Source of the DNA: Clostridia bacterium
GTDB taxonomy: Bacteria > Bacillota > Clostridia > Christensenellales > UBA1242
Assembly: GCA_028694075.1 (NCBI GenBank)
Contig: JAQUUD010000027.1
Location: 1-15,723, forward strand
Length of the DNA stretch: 15,723 nt
Direction of reading: 5' to 3'
The translations under genes were made by a program, and so were the position numbers. The notes under the pieces are model-generated. The model was not told the DNA's origin. It did no database searches and saw nothing but the letters and a program-made list of their open reading frames with translations. Every line of letters starts with the position of its first letter. Positions within the stretch are counted from its first letter, which is position 1. Of this stretch, positions 1-7,793 are shown piece by piece.

Positions 1-1163
1 CATTTATCTTGCCCCAAAACTGCACTTATCCATTCGGTTGGAATCCAGTTGTGAATGACAGAGCCTATTAAAACACCAATCAAAATAAACAACCAAACCT
101 TCTTAAATGTGTTCCAAACTTGTTCTTTTGCATATAAAACTCTGTCTTTTCTGCTTAAATTTTCTTGTTCAAGGTCAACACTGCTTCCAGCCGTTACAAA
201 GTCTTCAACATACTTTCCAGCACCACTTTTTTCAATCAAAGTCCCACCAATAACAGCAAGAACTAAGCCAACAACAACATATGCAATGGCGATTGGAAAT
301 CCAAATACACTTGCAAGCAAAACAAAAGCCCCAAGGTCAACAAGCGGACTACTAATTAAAAATGAAAAAGTTATTCCGCTAGATAATCCAGCACGAGTGA
401 AACTTATAAAAATAGGAATGGAAGAACAACTGCAAAATGGAGTTACAGTTCCAAGCAATGCCCCAATAATGTTTGCTTTAATACCTTTATATTTTGATAG
501 TATTTTTTTCGTTCTTTCAGGTGGAAAATAACTTTGAATATAAGAAATAATAAAAATTAAAAAACAAAGCAAAAATATAATTTTAATTGTGTCATAAATA
601 AAAAACTGAATACTTGCGCCCCACGGGCTAGCCAAAAAATCTTGACCGCCAATTCCGCTGATTGCTAAGCCAATTAAAAAGTTTAGCCATTTCATTCCAA
701 GAATTTGGTCATTAAAAAATTCCCAAATATTTTTTACAATATCCCAATCCCAAACCAAGCCAATAAAAACATTTATAAGCGCAATTCCTAAAATAACGCT
801 TAAAAAAATTGTTGTTTTCTTATGTCTTAAAAACCAGTTTTTCTTTTTATCTTTTTGATTTTTAGTGCAACAAGAATTATTTTCAACTTCAACGGGGACT
901 AATTCTTTTTTGCAATCGCAAGTTCCATCACAACTGCAATTTGTATCATTTTCAGCCAATATGTTTTTGTCGCTTTTATTAAGAATATTCTCATCTTTAA
1001 CAGCGATATTCCCATCTATAATTTGCTTGTTTTCGTCAGTACATTCATTTGCAACTTGCTTGTCTGTTTTTTCTAAATTTTTTCTATCTTCATATTCTTG
1101 CTTTTCTTTTAGGGCATCAATGCCACAATCACCACCGCAAGAACAACTTTTCTTTTTACCCAT
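1..1163 (-). CDS. YraQ/ArsP-family (DUF318) metal or metalloid permease, 3' end outside window
   Basis: This is an integral-membrane permease of the YraQ/UPF0718/ArsP-like family, members of which export arsenic species or other toxic metals. The frame is open from ATG at 1163 to the window edge (387 residues, C-terminus missing). The family signature TPFCSCSSIPIF lies at about residues 241-252, followed by a SSPLVDLGA motif, with hydrophobic helices from about residue 115 on. Unusually, the first ~108 residues are soluble, charged and Cys-rich: C7, C9, C13, C41, a CSCDGTCDC cluster at 76-84, and C98-C99. This could be a metal-sensing or metal-delivery tail. The start is supported by AAGGAG five bases upstream of the ATG. 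The gene lies 50 bp after arsR on the same strand, with an operator-like inverted repeat in the gap, so ArsR control is likely. The substrate cannot be read from sequence; arsenite, organoarsenical or Cu/Zn are all possible. Confidence 0.88.
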   Translation of the reverse strand, partial: MGKKKSCSCGGDCGIDALKEKQEYEDRKNLEKTDKQVANECTDENKQIIDGNIAVKDENILNKSDKNILAENDTNCSCDGTCDCKKELVPVEVENNSCCTKNQKDKKKNWFLRHKKTTIFLSVILGIALINVFIGLVWDWDIVKNIWEFFNDQILGMKWLNFLIGLAISGIGGQDFLASPWGASIQFFIYDTIKIIFLLCFLIFIISYIQSYFPPERTKKILSKYKGIKANIIGALLGTVTPFCSCSSIPIFISFTRAGLSSGITFSFLISSPLVDLGAFVLLASVFGFPIAIAYVVVGLVLAVIGGTLIEKSGAGKYVEDFVTAGSSVDLEQENLSRKDRVLYAKEQVWNTFKKVWLFILIGVLIGSVIHNWIPTEWISAVLGQDK

Positions 1164-1176
1164 TCAATCTCCTTAT

Positions 1177-1198
1177 TATATAGATAGTAGTCTATATA
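1177..1198. promoter_or_regulatory. ArsR operator-like inverted repeat before the permease
   Basis: There are perfect 8-bp arms, TATATAGA (1177-1184) and TCTATATA (1191-1198), around a 6-bp spacer. The core ATAGA-N6-TCTAT is the same as in the repeat in front of arsR. It lies between the arsR stop and the permease ribosome site, so the permease probably has its own ArsR-controlled start. Binding by ArsR is inferred. Confidence 0.6.
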
Positions 1199-1213
1199 TA
1201 TGCTAAAAAAATA

Positions 1214-1519
1214 TTAGTTGTTATAACAATCGCAATTTTTGTTATCACAACATTTTTTATTTTTATCAAAAAATTTGGCAAGACATTCTAACTTTTCCTT
1301 ATTCAAAGTGTAATTGTTCCAAATACCATTTTTTTCACAACTAACAAGTTCACTTTCAACAAGCATTTTCATGTGATAACTTAAAGTTGGCTGAGTAATT
1401 TCAAATTTTTCAAGCAATTTACAAGCACACATTGTGCCTTGTTTCAACATTTCAATTATTTTTAGTCTTGTTTCGTCACTTAAAACCTTAAACAAATAAG
1501 CACCATCTTTACAATTCAT
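1214..1519 (-). CDS. arsR: ArsR/SmtB-family metalloid-responsive repressor
   Basis: A 101-residue winged-helix repressor of normal ArsR length. LSDETRLKIIEML (residues 13-25) is the family start of the DNA-binding region, and ITQPTLSYHMKML (41-53) is the recognition helix. C31-A-C33 sits where ArsR proteins carry the CxC metalloid site at the start of helix alpha3. Another Cys follows at about 61, and there is a Cys-rich C-terminal tail (CC near 90, then CDC). The family binds DNA as a dimer and lets go when As(III), Sb(III) or a soft metal binds the thiols. The start is supported by AGGAG with good spacing. It is the first gene of a minus-strand pair with the permease, and a palindrome overlaps its promoter, so autoregulation is expected. 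The exact inducer is not decided by the sequence. Confidence 0.9.
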   Translation of the reverse strand: MNCKDGAYLFKVLSDETRLKIIEMLKQGTMCACKLLEKFEITQPTLSYHMKMLVESELVSCEKNGIWNNYTLNKEKLECLAKFFDKNKKCCDNKNCDCYNN

Positions 1520-1530
1520 ATTTTTCTCCT

Positions 1531-1579
1531 ACACATAGATAAGTATCTATATGTTAGCACTTTGTTTTTTAGAACACAA
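1531..1579 (-). promoter_or_regulatory. arsR promoter overlapped by ArsR operator palindrome
   Basis: On the minus strand a -35-like TTGTGT (1574-1579) and a -10-like TAACAT (1551-1556) are 17 bp apart. The palindrome at 1531-1554 covers the -10 and the start region. Its core is ATAGATA-AG-TATCTAT (1535-1550), extended by three more paired bases after one mismatch. The core ATAGA-N6-TCTAT is shared with the repeat at 1177-1198. This arrangement fits autorepression. The promoter hexamers are weak matches in AT-rich DNA; the palindrome is firm. Confidence 0.6.
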
Positions 1580-1651
1580 GCGATTTTATGAAAAATAATT
1601 TTTAAAATCAATCAAAGAAAAGTAGTAAATTTCAGCCACTTTTGTTTAATT

Positions 1652-2505
1652 TCAACTAAATTGTTTATTGATAATATCTGCCGTTTTGTCGAAGTAGGTT
1701 TTGTCGACGGAGTTATAGTTCATTATAGTTGTTTTAACATCTTTGTGACCTAGAAGCATTTGAGTGATTTTGGGGTTGACATTGTTCTCAAACATTATAT
1801 TTGAGTAGGTTTGTCTAAACCCGTGGAAATGGAGTTTATATTGTGAAAAACCGTTTGCTTTGACAAATCGTTCGAAGATTGTTTTTGTGACGTAATATGA
1901 CCTTACTTCGTCGTTGCTATTGCCAAACACTAGACTATCAAGTGATATTAGGTCACAACCAGTTTTTTTTCCCATTACCCAGCATTCTTCTTTCCAATTT
2001 TCAAGTATAGGCAAAAGTCTTTCTGGCATTGGAACTATCCTGACCGAACATGCTGTTTTTGTTGTCCCTATAACTGTTTTTCTTGAAATCGATTTACCCA
2101 TTTTGTCTATTTTTACATCAAGTGTTGTTGCTCTGTTTATTTTTATTATTTTGTTTTCAATATCAATATCTCGCCATGTTAATGCAAGTGCTTCGACTAT
2201 GCGAAGTCCGCAAAACAGCATTGTTGTGCAAAGGGTTTTTAGGAACATATTTTTCTCTAACTCTTGCATAAATCTTTCTCTAACATCTACAGGAATTGCT
2301 TTATATTTCTATGCATCTTTTATATGTTTCTCATTCCTTTGTATTCTAAGTTTTGTTGTTGGATTTTTTTGAACCATTTTCATTATCTATCGCATATTCA
2401 AAAAACTGGCTAACAATTTGTATAAAAACATCATCTTTAGAATAGTTTGATGTTTTTATATCGGGAGCACTTATAATTGGCGTTGAAAAATAACAAATGC
2501 TATTA
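1652..2505 (-). pseudogene. Tyrosine recombinase (integrase) pseudogene
   Basis: Remnant of a phage/ICE-type tyrosine integrase. The catalytic half is intact as a 205-codon frame from 2269 to 1652. It has the active-site Arg in CGLRIVEAL, a beta-sheet Lys region (TTKTACSVRIVPMP), HGFRQTYSN in place of the usual HxLRHT box, GHKDVKTT, and the nucleophile region MNYNS near the end. Upstream the core-binding part continues in pieces. An in-frame TAG at 2309-2311 interrupts KHIKDA-stop-KYKAIPVDV. A frameshift near 2375-2382 separates this from QIVSQFFEYAIDNE and earlier residues up to about 2505. The usual N-terminal SAM-like domain start is not found. The gene is therefore dead, but marks a former integrative element. 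No attachment repeat could be identified next to it. Confidence 0.85.
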
Positions 2506-3020
2506 ATGTGATTTATTTTATTATCAATAAATAATTAAAAACTTTTTTATTATCACATTTTATGTTATAATATAAATATGTAGGAGAAGGTATACCAAAA
2601 TACATAAATAACAAAAAAATCGAAGAACTTTTTGAATGTTGACTCGGTATATTATTGGCGACATATATGTGATGGCCCTGAGCAAAAATATTAGGCGATA
2701 TAAAAATTGCTAATGAGTGTCGTAAAGGGGCTCATGCAGTTTTAAATAAAGCTACAATATTGAAAATGCAGTTTCGGTCGGCGTTCCCGCAATCGAAAAA
2801 TATTTATAAAAAAACAAAAGGATTAACAAGATTTCAAAAGTTTATCAGACTTAATTGTTTGTAATCGCTATAGTCATGATCTTGATGATATACGAGAAAA
2901 AGTTTTTACCAGAGATATATTTACCAGAGATTGATTATGCTAATTTTAAAATGCAGGTAAACTAAAACAATTTCCGATACCGGAAATCTTTATAAAGATT
3001 GACTTTCTCTCTTAATAACC
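2506..3020. other. Gene-poor region with decayed coding scraps
   Basis: No intact gene is visible. Several short reading pieces look like decayed coding sequence, for example a plus-strand run near 2583-2640 (GIPKYINNKKIEELFEC) preceded by AGGAGAAGG, and one near 2850-2934 (VCNRYSHDLDDIREKVF). They are broken by stops and frame changes, and I do not recognise the family. A small tandem duplication, TTTACCAGAGAT twice, is present at about 2907-2931. The stretch is best read as a degraded gene between the dead integrase and the methyltransferase. Confidence 0.4.
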
Positions 3021-3143
3021 ATGTTGTTTTTCTATAGTTGGTCAAAATGTCTCTATGATATCAACTCTATTAAAAATAATATTTCAAAAAAGAGCAATCA
3101 TTCAGAATCACCTAGCGCTGAAAGACTATTAGAGGTAAAAAAT

Positions 3144-4172
3144 ATGACAAACACATTTGCATCTACATACATTAGTGGACTTGGGGAAATAATACCGAGG
3201 CTTTTAGAAACCAAACTTAATGATGTGGAAATTATAAAAAATTTTGATGGCTTAATCATTTATAAGACCAAACAAATATTTAACGAATCTTTATTTCCTT
3301 TCTTCAATAACACCTTTCTTATGTTTGGATACAGCAATGTGAACAATGAACAAAGTTTTAACAGTGCTTTATCTGATTTTTTTAAACATTTAAAAATAAA
3401 TTTTGAAAATATATTTTACAATATTAATCTCAAAAAATACAGGACTTTTAAAATATTGGGGATAGACAAAAATCAACCTGTATCAATAGATTATAGTTTA
3501 ATAAAGCCTTTAGAAAACAAGATAGAAAATTTATGTAATCTTTCAGTCGCATTTAAGAAACATGATTTGGACTTTATTTTTATGAGAAGAACTGAGGGGA
3601 TTATGTTGTTTCTGTTTAAGCTTACTTACAATAGAATAACAGAAAAACAACTGCAACCCGGAGCAATAAGACCAGAATTGGCATATTTCCTTGCTTGGAT
3701 ATCCGACATATCAAAATCCGATATAGTAATAGATCCATTTTGCGGACATGGGTCTATACCAAAAGAAATTGTTAAAAACTTCCGATTCAATATGATATTT
3801 GCTAGTGATATTGATGAGAACTTGATTAATAAGTTAAAATTAGAGTATAAGAAAAATAAAAAAAATCTATTTATAAAACAAAGAGATGCTCTTAACCTTT
3901 CATATTTTAAAGATGGTTTTTTTGATAAAATAATTACAGATCCGCCTTGGAACATATACAATTCCGTGAATGATGAATTTGTATCCTTTTATGAAAAGAT
4001 GTTATCAGAATTTTACAGAATATTGAAATTAAATGGATGTTGCGTTGTACTAATGGGAAATCTTAAAGATTTTGAAAATGCTTTAGAGAAATTTCCTTTT
4101 AAAATTGTCGGCAAGTACCATATATTAGTAAATGGCAAAAAAGCTAATATATATAAACTTATCAAGACTTAA
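3144..4172 (+). CDS. THUMP/UPF0020-type RNA (guanine-N2) methyltransferase-like protein
   Basis: A 342-residue SAM-dependent methyltransferase of the RlmL/TrmN/Trm14 (UPF0020) group, which methylates exocyclic N2 of guanosine in rRNA or tRNA. The N-terminus, FASTYISGLGEIIPRLLETK, resembles the THUMP-associated start of the family. The C-terminal half holds the Rossmann fold: motif I VIDPFCGHGSIP at about residue 195, an acidic ASDIDE motif II, and catalytic motif IV DPPW at 266-269. I place the start at 3144 because AGAGG lies 7 bases before it and family homology begins there. The frame is open back to an ATG at 3021, but those 41 residues look unrelated. The gene appears intact and stands alone among broken neighbours. 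The exact RNA target cannot be told. Confidence 0.8.
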   Translation: MTNTFASTYISGLGEIIPRLLETKLNDVEIIKNFDGLIIYKTKQIFNESLFPFFNNTFLMFGYSNVNNEQSFNSALSDFFKHLKINFENIFYNINLKKYRTFKILGIDKNQPVSIDYSLIKPLENKIENLCNLSVAFKKHDLDFIFMRRTEGIMLFLFKLTYNRITEKQLQPGAIRPELAYFLAWISDISKSDIVIDPFCGHGSIPKEIVKNFRFNMIFASDIDENLINKLKLEYKKNKKNLFIKQRDALNLSYFKDGFFDKIITDPPWNIYNSVNDEFVSFYEKMLSEFYRILKLNGCCVVLMGNLKDFENALEKFPFKIVGKYHILVNGKKANIYKLIKT

Positions 4173-4235
4173 ATATATTTTGGCTTGTTTTAAACGCTTT
4201 TTTGATTGTCGTCTTTGTATTTACACTTTTGAATA

Positions 4236-4325
4236 TTATTCTTTTTCATATATTATAGCAACTTCTCTGAGCAAAGAATCTATATAATATTTTCCCTTTA
4301 TATACGCTAGCTTGTTATTTGACAT
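4236..4325 (-). CDS. Small ORF or start of a lost gene after the aminotransferase
   Basis: A 29-codon minus-strand frame (MSNNKLAYIKGKYYIDSLLR, then EVAIIYEKE) begins 7 bp after the aminotransferase pseudogene stop and reads in the same direction. A GGAGG motif lies about 19 bp upstream, too far for a standard ribosome site. It may be the 5' end of the next gene of the former operon, cut off by rearrangement. I do not recognise it, and it could be non-coding. Confidence 0.3.
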   Translation of the reverse strand: MSNNKLAYIKGKYYIDSLLREVAIIYEKE

Positions 4326-4332
4326 AATACTA

Positions 4333-5636
4333 TCATAGACGGGCCTCCTCAGTTAAATGACTTTCAACAGTATCGCAAAGTATTTTAAGTCCTGATGAAA
4401 ATTCATCTGGAGTCGTATAGGCTGATGGCATAAAGCAAACTGCTTGACACATTTGACTCGCGATAAGTCCATTATTCCGCAATATTATATCTAAATCAGC
4501 TATATTTAAATCTTTCTTTGTTACAGGATGTATCAATTCTATTGCAATCATCAAACCAATTATTCTGATTTCTCCAATATAGACTTTATCTTTTAACTTA
4601 TTTAAAATCAAAGAGAACTGCTTTTCTTTTTCCTTTACCAGATTTAAAATATTTTCTTTCTTAAATATATTCAAGGTCACGCTTCCACTAGCACAAGCGA
4701 TCGGATGTCCACTGTTTGTAAAGCCATGTCTGAATTGACGTTCTCTTTCTTTTGAATAATACGCTTCATATATATTCTCGGTCATGATTACTCCAGCTAA
4801 AGGCTGAGTACCGTTAGATATACCTTTCCCAAACAAAATCATATCGGGGTATATGTCATAATTTTGACAAGCAAACATAGATCCAGTCCTTCCGGAGTCT
4901 GATGAAATTTCGTAAAATATAACAAGAATATTATTTTTGTGACACAAATCAACAACACCGTTTAACCAGTGCTGATCGGGTATTATAACCCCACCTACAC
5001 CCATTATAGGCTCCATGATTAATGCACATATATTTTCAGCTCCATAAAAATTTATCTGATACTCTAAATCTTTAAGACACGCATAATTACAGCACGATTT
5101 ATTTAATCCAAGCCTACACTTACAACAATACTGAGGATAAATTTTTAATGTATCTTTCAAAAGAGGGTCAAAAGGAATTCGCCCCACGGATCTCCAGATG
5201 CACTCATAGCGCCCAATGTTGAGCCATGGTAACTCTCATACAAAGAAATCAGCCTTCTTTTATTTTTTTCTCCGGTTGAATAGAAAAAACCTCTGGCTAA
5301 CTTAAATGAAGTTTCTACAGCTTCTGCACCACCAGATGTGAAAAAGACATGTTGAAATTGTTCCGGCAAATATTCCAGTAACTGATGAGCCAAATGTTCA
5401 CCTGTTTGATGTTGAAATCTTATATTCGGAATATATTCATATTGTTTTGCTTGCTTAACAATTTCATCTGCATATTCTTTACGTCCATGTCCTAAAAATA
5501 CATTCCATGTTCCCGAATTTAAATCTAAATATTGCTTGCCATTTTCATCATAAACATAGTTACCTTGCGCTTTAACTATTTTTTCTCTATTATAAAACAT
5601 TTGTGTTTCTGATGTCCAAAATTCTTTTGTATCCAT
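4333..5636 (-). pseudogene. Class III PLP aminotransferase, frameshifted and catalytically damaged
   Basis: Family resemblance covers the whole protein. N-terminal piece (ATG 5636 to about 5186): YLDLNSGTWNVFLGHG, TSGGAEAVETSFKLAR (PLP phosphate loop) and YHGSTLGAMS. C-terminal piece (about 5187 to 4333): a Cys-rich YCCKC...CCNYAC segment, IMEPIMGVGGVIIP, and the PLP Lys in FGKGISNG (codon 4825-4827). Two lesions are visible. One G is missing in the GGGG run at 5182-5185, so the frame jumps inside DPWG/RIPFDP. The Asp of the normal DE[VI] motif that pairs with the PLP ring nitrogen is Tyr (IFYEISSDSGRTG, codon 4912-4914), a one-base change. The start follows GAGGAG and lies one base after the stop of the upstream fragment, so the two were co-translated. 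The substrate is unknown. The frameshift alone could be a sequencing error; the Tyr argues for real decay. Confidence 0.85.
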
Positions 5637-5637
5637 A

Positions 5638-5868
5638 CTAAACATTCTCCTCGTACTTACAATCATTTTTTATAAATCTTTTTATGTATTGATTTCTAAA
5701 TAACCATAGAAATTTTATCTTAACTTTATATTTAAATATGTTCGTTATTTTCAAAAAATTTTGCTTTTCAGCACACGCTTCTTTATATTTGTTTAGTCTT
5801 AGCATATCGATAATTCTATTTCTATAGTATTCAAAAACCACTTTTTCCTTATCTTTTTTAGAAATCAA
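5638..5868 (-). pseudogene. C-terminal fragment of an unidentified gene, cut at the Rhs junction
   Basis: A basic, aromatic minus-strand reading frame of 76 codons (EYYRNRIIDMLRLNKYKEAC then ...KIKFLWLFRNQYIKRFI). It ends one base before the aminotransferase ATG, as in a translationally coupled operon. No convincing start exists: the frame is open back only to a stop at 5878-5880, and the first possible start is a TTG at 5868 with no ribosome site. The sequence looks like the C-terminal tail of a larger protein, possibly a glycosyltransferase, though that is only an impression from its composition. Its 5' part was lost where the Rhs fragment begins. Confidence 0.5.
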
Positions 5869-7170
5869 ATGGACAACTTAGGTAATCCTACAACATATTG
5901 CGGGGAAATATTGGAATGGTCCCATGTTCGACATTTGCGTAAAATTAATAATATCAAGTTTGATTATAATGCCAACGGACTTCGAATTATAAAAAGAGAT
6001 GCAAGCAAATCCACAAAATATTATTATGTTGATGGCAATTTGTTGGCAGAGAGTCAAATTGTTAATAATTCATTTTGTGGGGATGAGATATCTTGTGGAG
6101 AAGAAATAGTTCAAGCTTCAAAGAAAATCATAGAGTATTACTATGGTGCTAGTGGAGTAACAGGCTTTAAAGTAGATGGCAATGTTTATTATTTTCTTAA
6201 AAACTTACAAGGGGATATATTAAATATATTAAATAGTTCTGGCGACGTTATTTCGGAATATGTTTATGATGCTTGGGGTAATCATAAAGTTTATGCAATT
6301 GAAAATGATCAAATGATTGACATTACAGATGATTATTCATATAATAATATTGCACATATTAATCCATTCCGATATCGCAGTTATTACTTTGATGTTGAAA
6401 CTGGTTTGTATTATTTGAAATCAAAATATTATGATCCGAAAACTGGCAGATTTATTAATGCAGATGATATAAAAAATTTGGAATTAGGACAAGATAGTTT
6501 AAATGGTTTAAATTTATATATGTATTGTAATAATAATCCAATAATGTATACAGACCATAATGGTTCTAATTGGTTAGAAGATATATTAATAGGATTAGGA
6601 GCAATTACTATTATTGGACTTTCCATTTTAACTGCAGGCGCTATTATTGCAGCTGCTCCAGCAATAGCCGGATTTGCAGGTGCTTTAGCTGGTTCATTAG
6701 GTTTTGCTTCGGCTGCTGGTGCAATTGCCACAGGAGTATGCATTGGTGCAGCAGCATTGGCTATCTCGAGTTTAACTATTGGAGTAAATGAGGCAATAGG
6801 ATTTGCAACAGGTTTTAATCCAATTGGAAGTATAATAGGTGAATCTGCTTATGGTATTTTTAGCAATACAATTGCAATTGCAGGTATTGGAACTATTATG
6901 TTAGGTTCAATGTTGCCATATCCAAGTACCGGAAGAACTATTCCTAAAAATTTAAAAGAACAATTAGCAATGAAAAGTACTCGAATTAATCCCAAATTAG
7001 GACTTCCATTATCTAAGCCGATGAATGATACAAGGATGCCTAGTTGGCTAGGATGGCAAAAATATGCTCAATTTAATCCATTTGCTAGTGGTGTTGGATA
7101 TGACATTCATTATGTTGGGAATAGATGGTTGAAATGGTTTTCTATTTGGTTTGATTTTAAAATAAAATAA
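5869..7170 (+). CDS. 5'-truncated Rhs/YD-repeat protein tip with C-terminal toxin-like domain
   Basis: This is the distal end of an Rhs polymorphic toxin. Residues 1-160 hold YD-type repeats (DNLGNPTTYCGEILEWSH, FDYNANGLRI, VSEYVYDAWGN-like). Residues about 164-232 are the Rhs-associated core (NPFRYRSYYFDVETGLYYL, SKYYDPKTGRFINADD, NLYMYCNNNPIMYTDHNG). Residues about 234-350 are Gly/Ala-rich and hydrophobic, a pretoxin or translocation-like stretch. Residues 361-433 are a variable tip (LKEQLAMK ... RMPSWLGWQKY ... IHYVGNRWLKW ... FDFKIK) that I take as the toxin domain; its activity is unknown. The first ATG simply falls in the family motif YDNLGNP and has no ribosome site. The thousands of bases encoding the Rhs shell and secretion signals are missing, so this is an orphan or silent tip, not a secretable toxin. 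An immunity-like gene follows after 11 bp. Confidence 0.82.
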   Translation: MDNLGNPTTYCGEILEWSHVRHLRKINNIKFDYNANGLRIIKRDASKSTKYYYVDGNLLAESQIVNNSFCGDEISCGEEIVQASKKIIEYYYGASGVTGFKVDGNVYYFLKNLQGDILNILNSSGDVISEYVYDAWGNHKVYAIENDQMIDITDDYSYNNIAHINPFRYRSYYFDVETGLYYLKSKYYDPKTGRFINADDIKNLELGQDSLNGLNLYMYCNNNPIMYTDHNGSNWLEDILIGLGAITIIGLSILTAGAIIAAAPAIAGFAGALAGSLGFASAAGAIATGVCIGAAALAISSLTIGVNEAIGFATGFNPIGSIIGESAYGIFSNTIAIAGIGTIMLGSMLPYPSTGRTIPKNLKEQLAMKSTRINPKLGLPLSKPMNDTRMPSWLGWQKYAQFNPFASGVGYDIHYVGNRWLKWFSIWFDFKIK

Positions 7171-7181
7171 AGGGCTAAAAA

Positions 7182-7610
7182 ATGAGAATAAAAATTATAG
7201 ATTTAAATTTATTCGGGAAGACTAATGGAATGCATAATATAGAGTCTGTAGAACTATTTGATTGTTTCAAAGAAGTTTATGCATTTTATTTTGATAAAAA
7301 AGATACATGGTATTTAATGGATATTTTAAACAACGGGAATCCTAATTGGTTTTTATTTAATGAATCAATGGAAGTATGTGATAATACAATTCCTTCAGGA
7401 TGGGTATATATAAAAAAATACGAATATTATATTCCTCCATATAATTCAGGAATAAAATTATCGAATATTCTTAGTCCAAAATGGATGGCTGAAAATAAGA
7501 CTTTTTTTTATGAAACTTTTGAAGATGGAGATTCTGCAAGGCAAAAATTTTACGATAATGAAATAAAACCACATAGATTAGAGGCACAAAAAGATGAAGA
7601 AGAAATGTGA
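7182..7610 (+). CDS. Putative immunity protein, copy A of three paralogues
   Basis: A 142-residue acidic, aromatic, soluble protein with no recognised family. It lies 11 bp after the toxin stop with AGGG before its ATG, the normal place for an immunity gene. Two more homologues lie at 8472 and 9142. All three share the start (K-I-I-x-L-x-L-[F/Y]-x-K-T-N), a central IPxxWxxxKxY-type segment, an [SA]P[KQ]WM block and the ending KFYDNEIKPxRLxAQKD. By analogy with other Rhs and CDI systems it should bind and neutralise the adjacent toxin in the cytosol; that role is inferred from position and repetition, not from homology. Confidence 0.7.
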   Translation: MRIKIIDLNLFGKTNGMHNIESVELFDCFKEVYAFYFDKKDTWYLMDILNNGNPNWFLFNESMEVCDNTIPSGWVYIKKYEYYIPPYNSGIKLSNILSPKWMAENKTFFYETFEDGDSARQKFYDNEIKPHRLEAQKDEEEM

Positions 7611-7620
7611 AAAATTCTAG

Positions 7621-7770
7621 GCATCTTATGATATTGATATTAATGTTGGATGGGGGACAATATTGACACTAGGCATAGCGACTGCTCTTTACATGGCGCC
7701 TGAACCTATATTAAGCAAAGTTGTTGCAACTGTATTAGTATTTTTATGTGCATTGGGCATAATTCAATAA
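7621..7770 (+). pseudogene. Orphan hydrophobic toxin-like C-terminal fragment
   Basis: A 49-codon open stretch right after a TAG at 7618-7620, with no own start in a useful place. It encodes ASYDIDINVGWGTILTLGIA followed by a second hydrophobic run ending CALGIIQ. Two potential membrane segments separated by a Pro-containing turn suggest the end of a membrane-acting toxin. A membrane protein gene follows after 23 bp, matching a toxin-tail plus immunity order. I infer a displaced toxin tip whose front was lost; no family was recognised. Confidence 0.45.
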
Positions 7771-7793
7771 AAACATAAAAGTGGGGGAATAAC

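Noticed and set aside
55..1206. Plus-strand open frames of 158 and 113 codons
   Set aside because: They run antisense to the permease, which has clear family motifs in the other strand.
3021..3143. 41-codon N-terminal extension of the methyltransferase
   Set aside because: No ribosome site at 3021, and family similarity begins at the ATG at 3144, which has AGAGG upstream.
5869..5871. ATG at 5869 as a true Rhs start
   Set aside because: It falls in the middle of a YD-repeat motif at a junction and has no ribosome site; the upstream part is missing.
6429..6791. Open frames inside the hydrophobic part of the Rhs tip on other frames
   Set aside because: Low-complexity Gly/Ala codons keep other frames open; the Rhs frame is supported by the core motifs.
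5869..7170. Rhs autocleavage motif after the core
   Set aside because: The expected DPxG...DPxG-type cleavage sequence was not found; TDHNGSNW is present instead.
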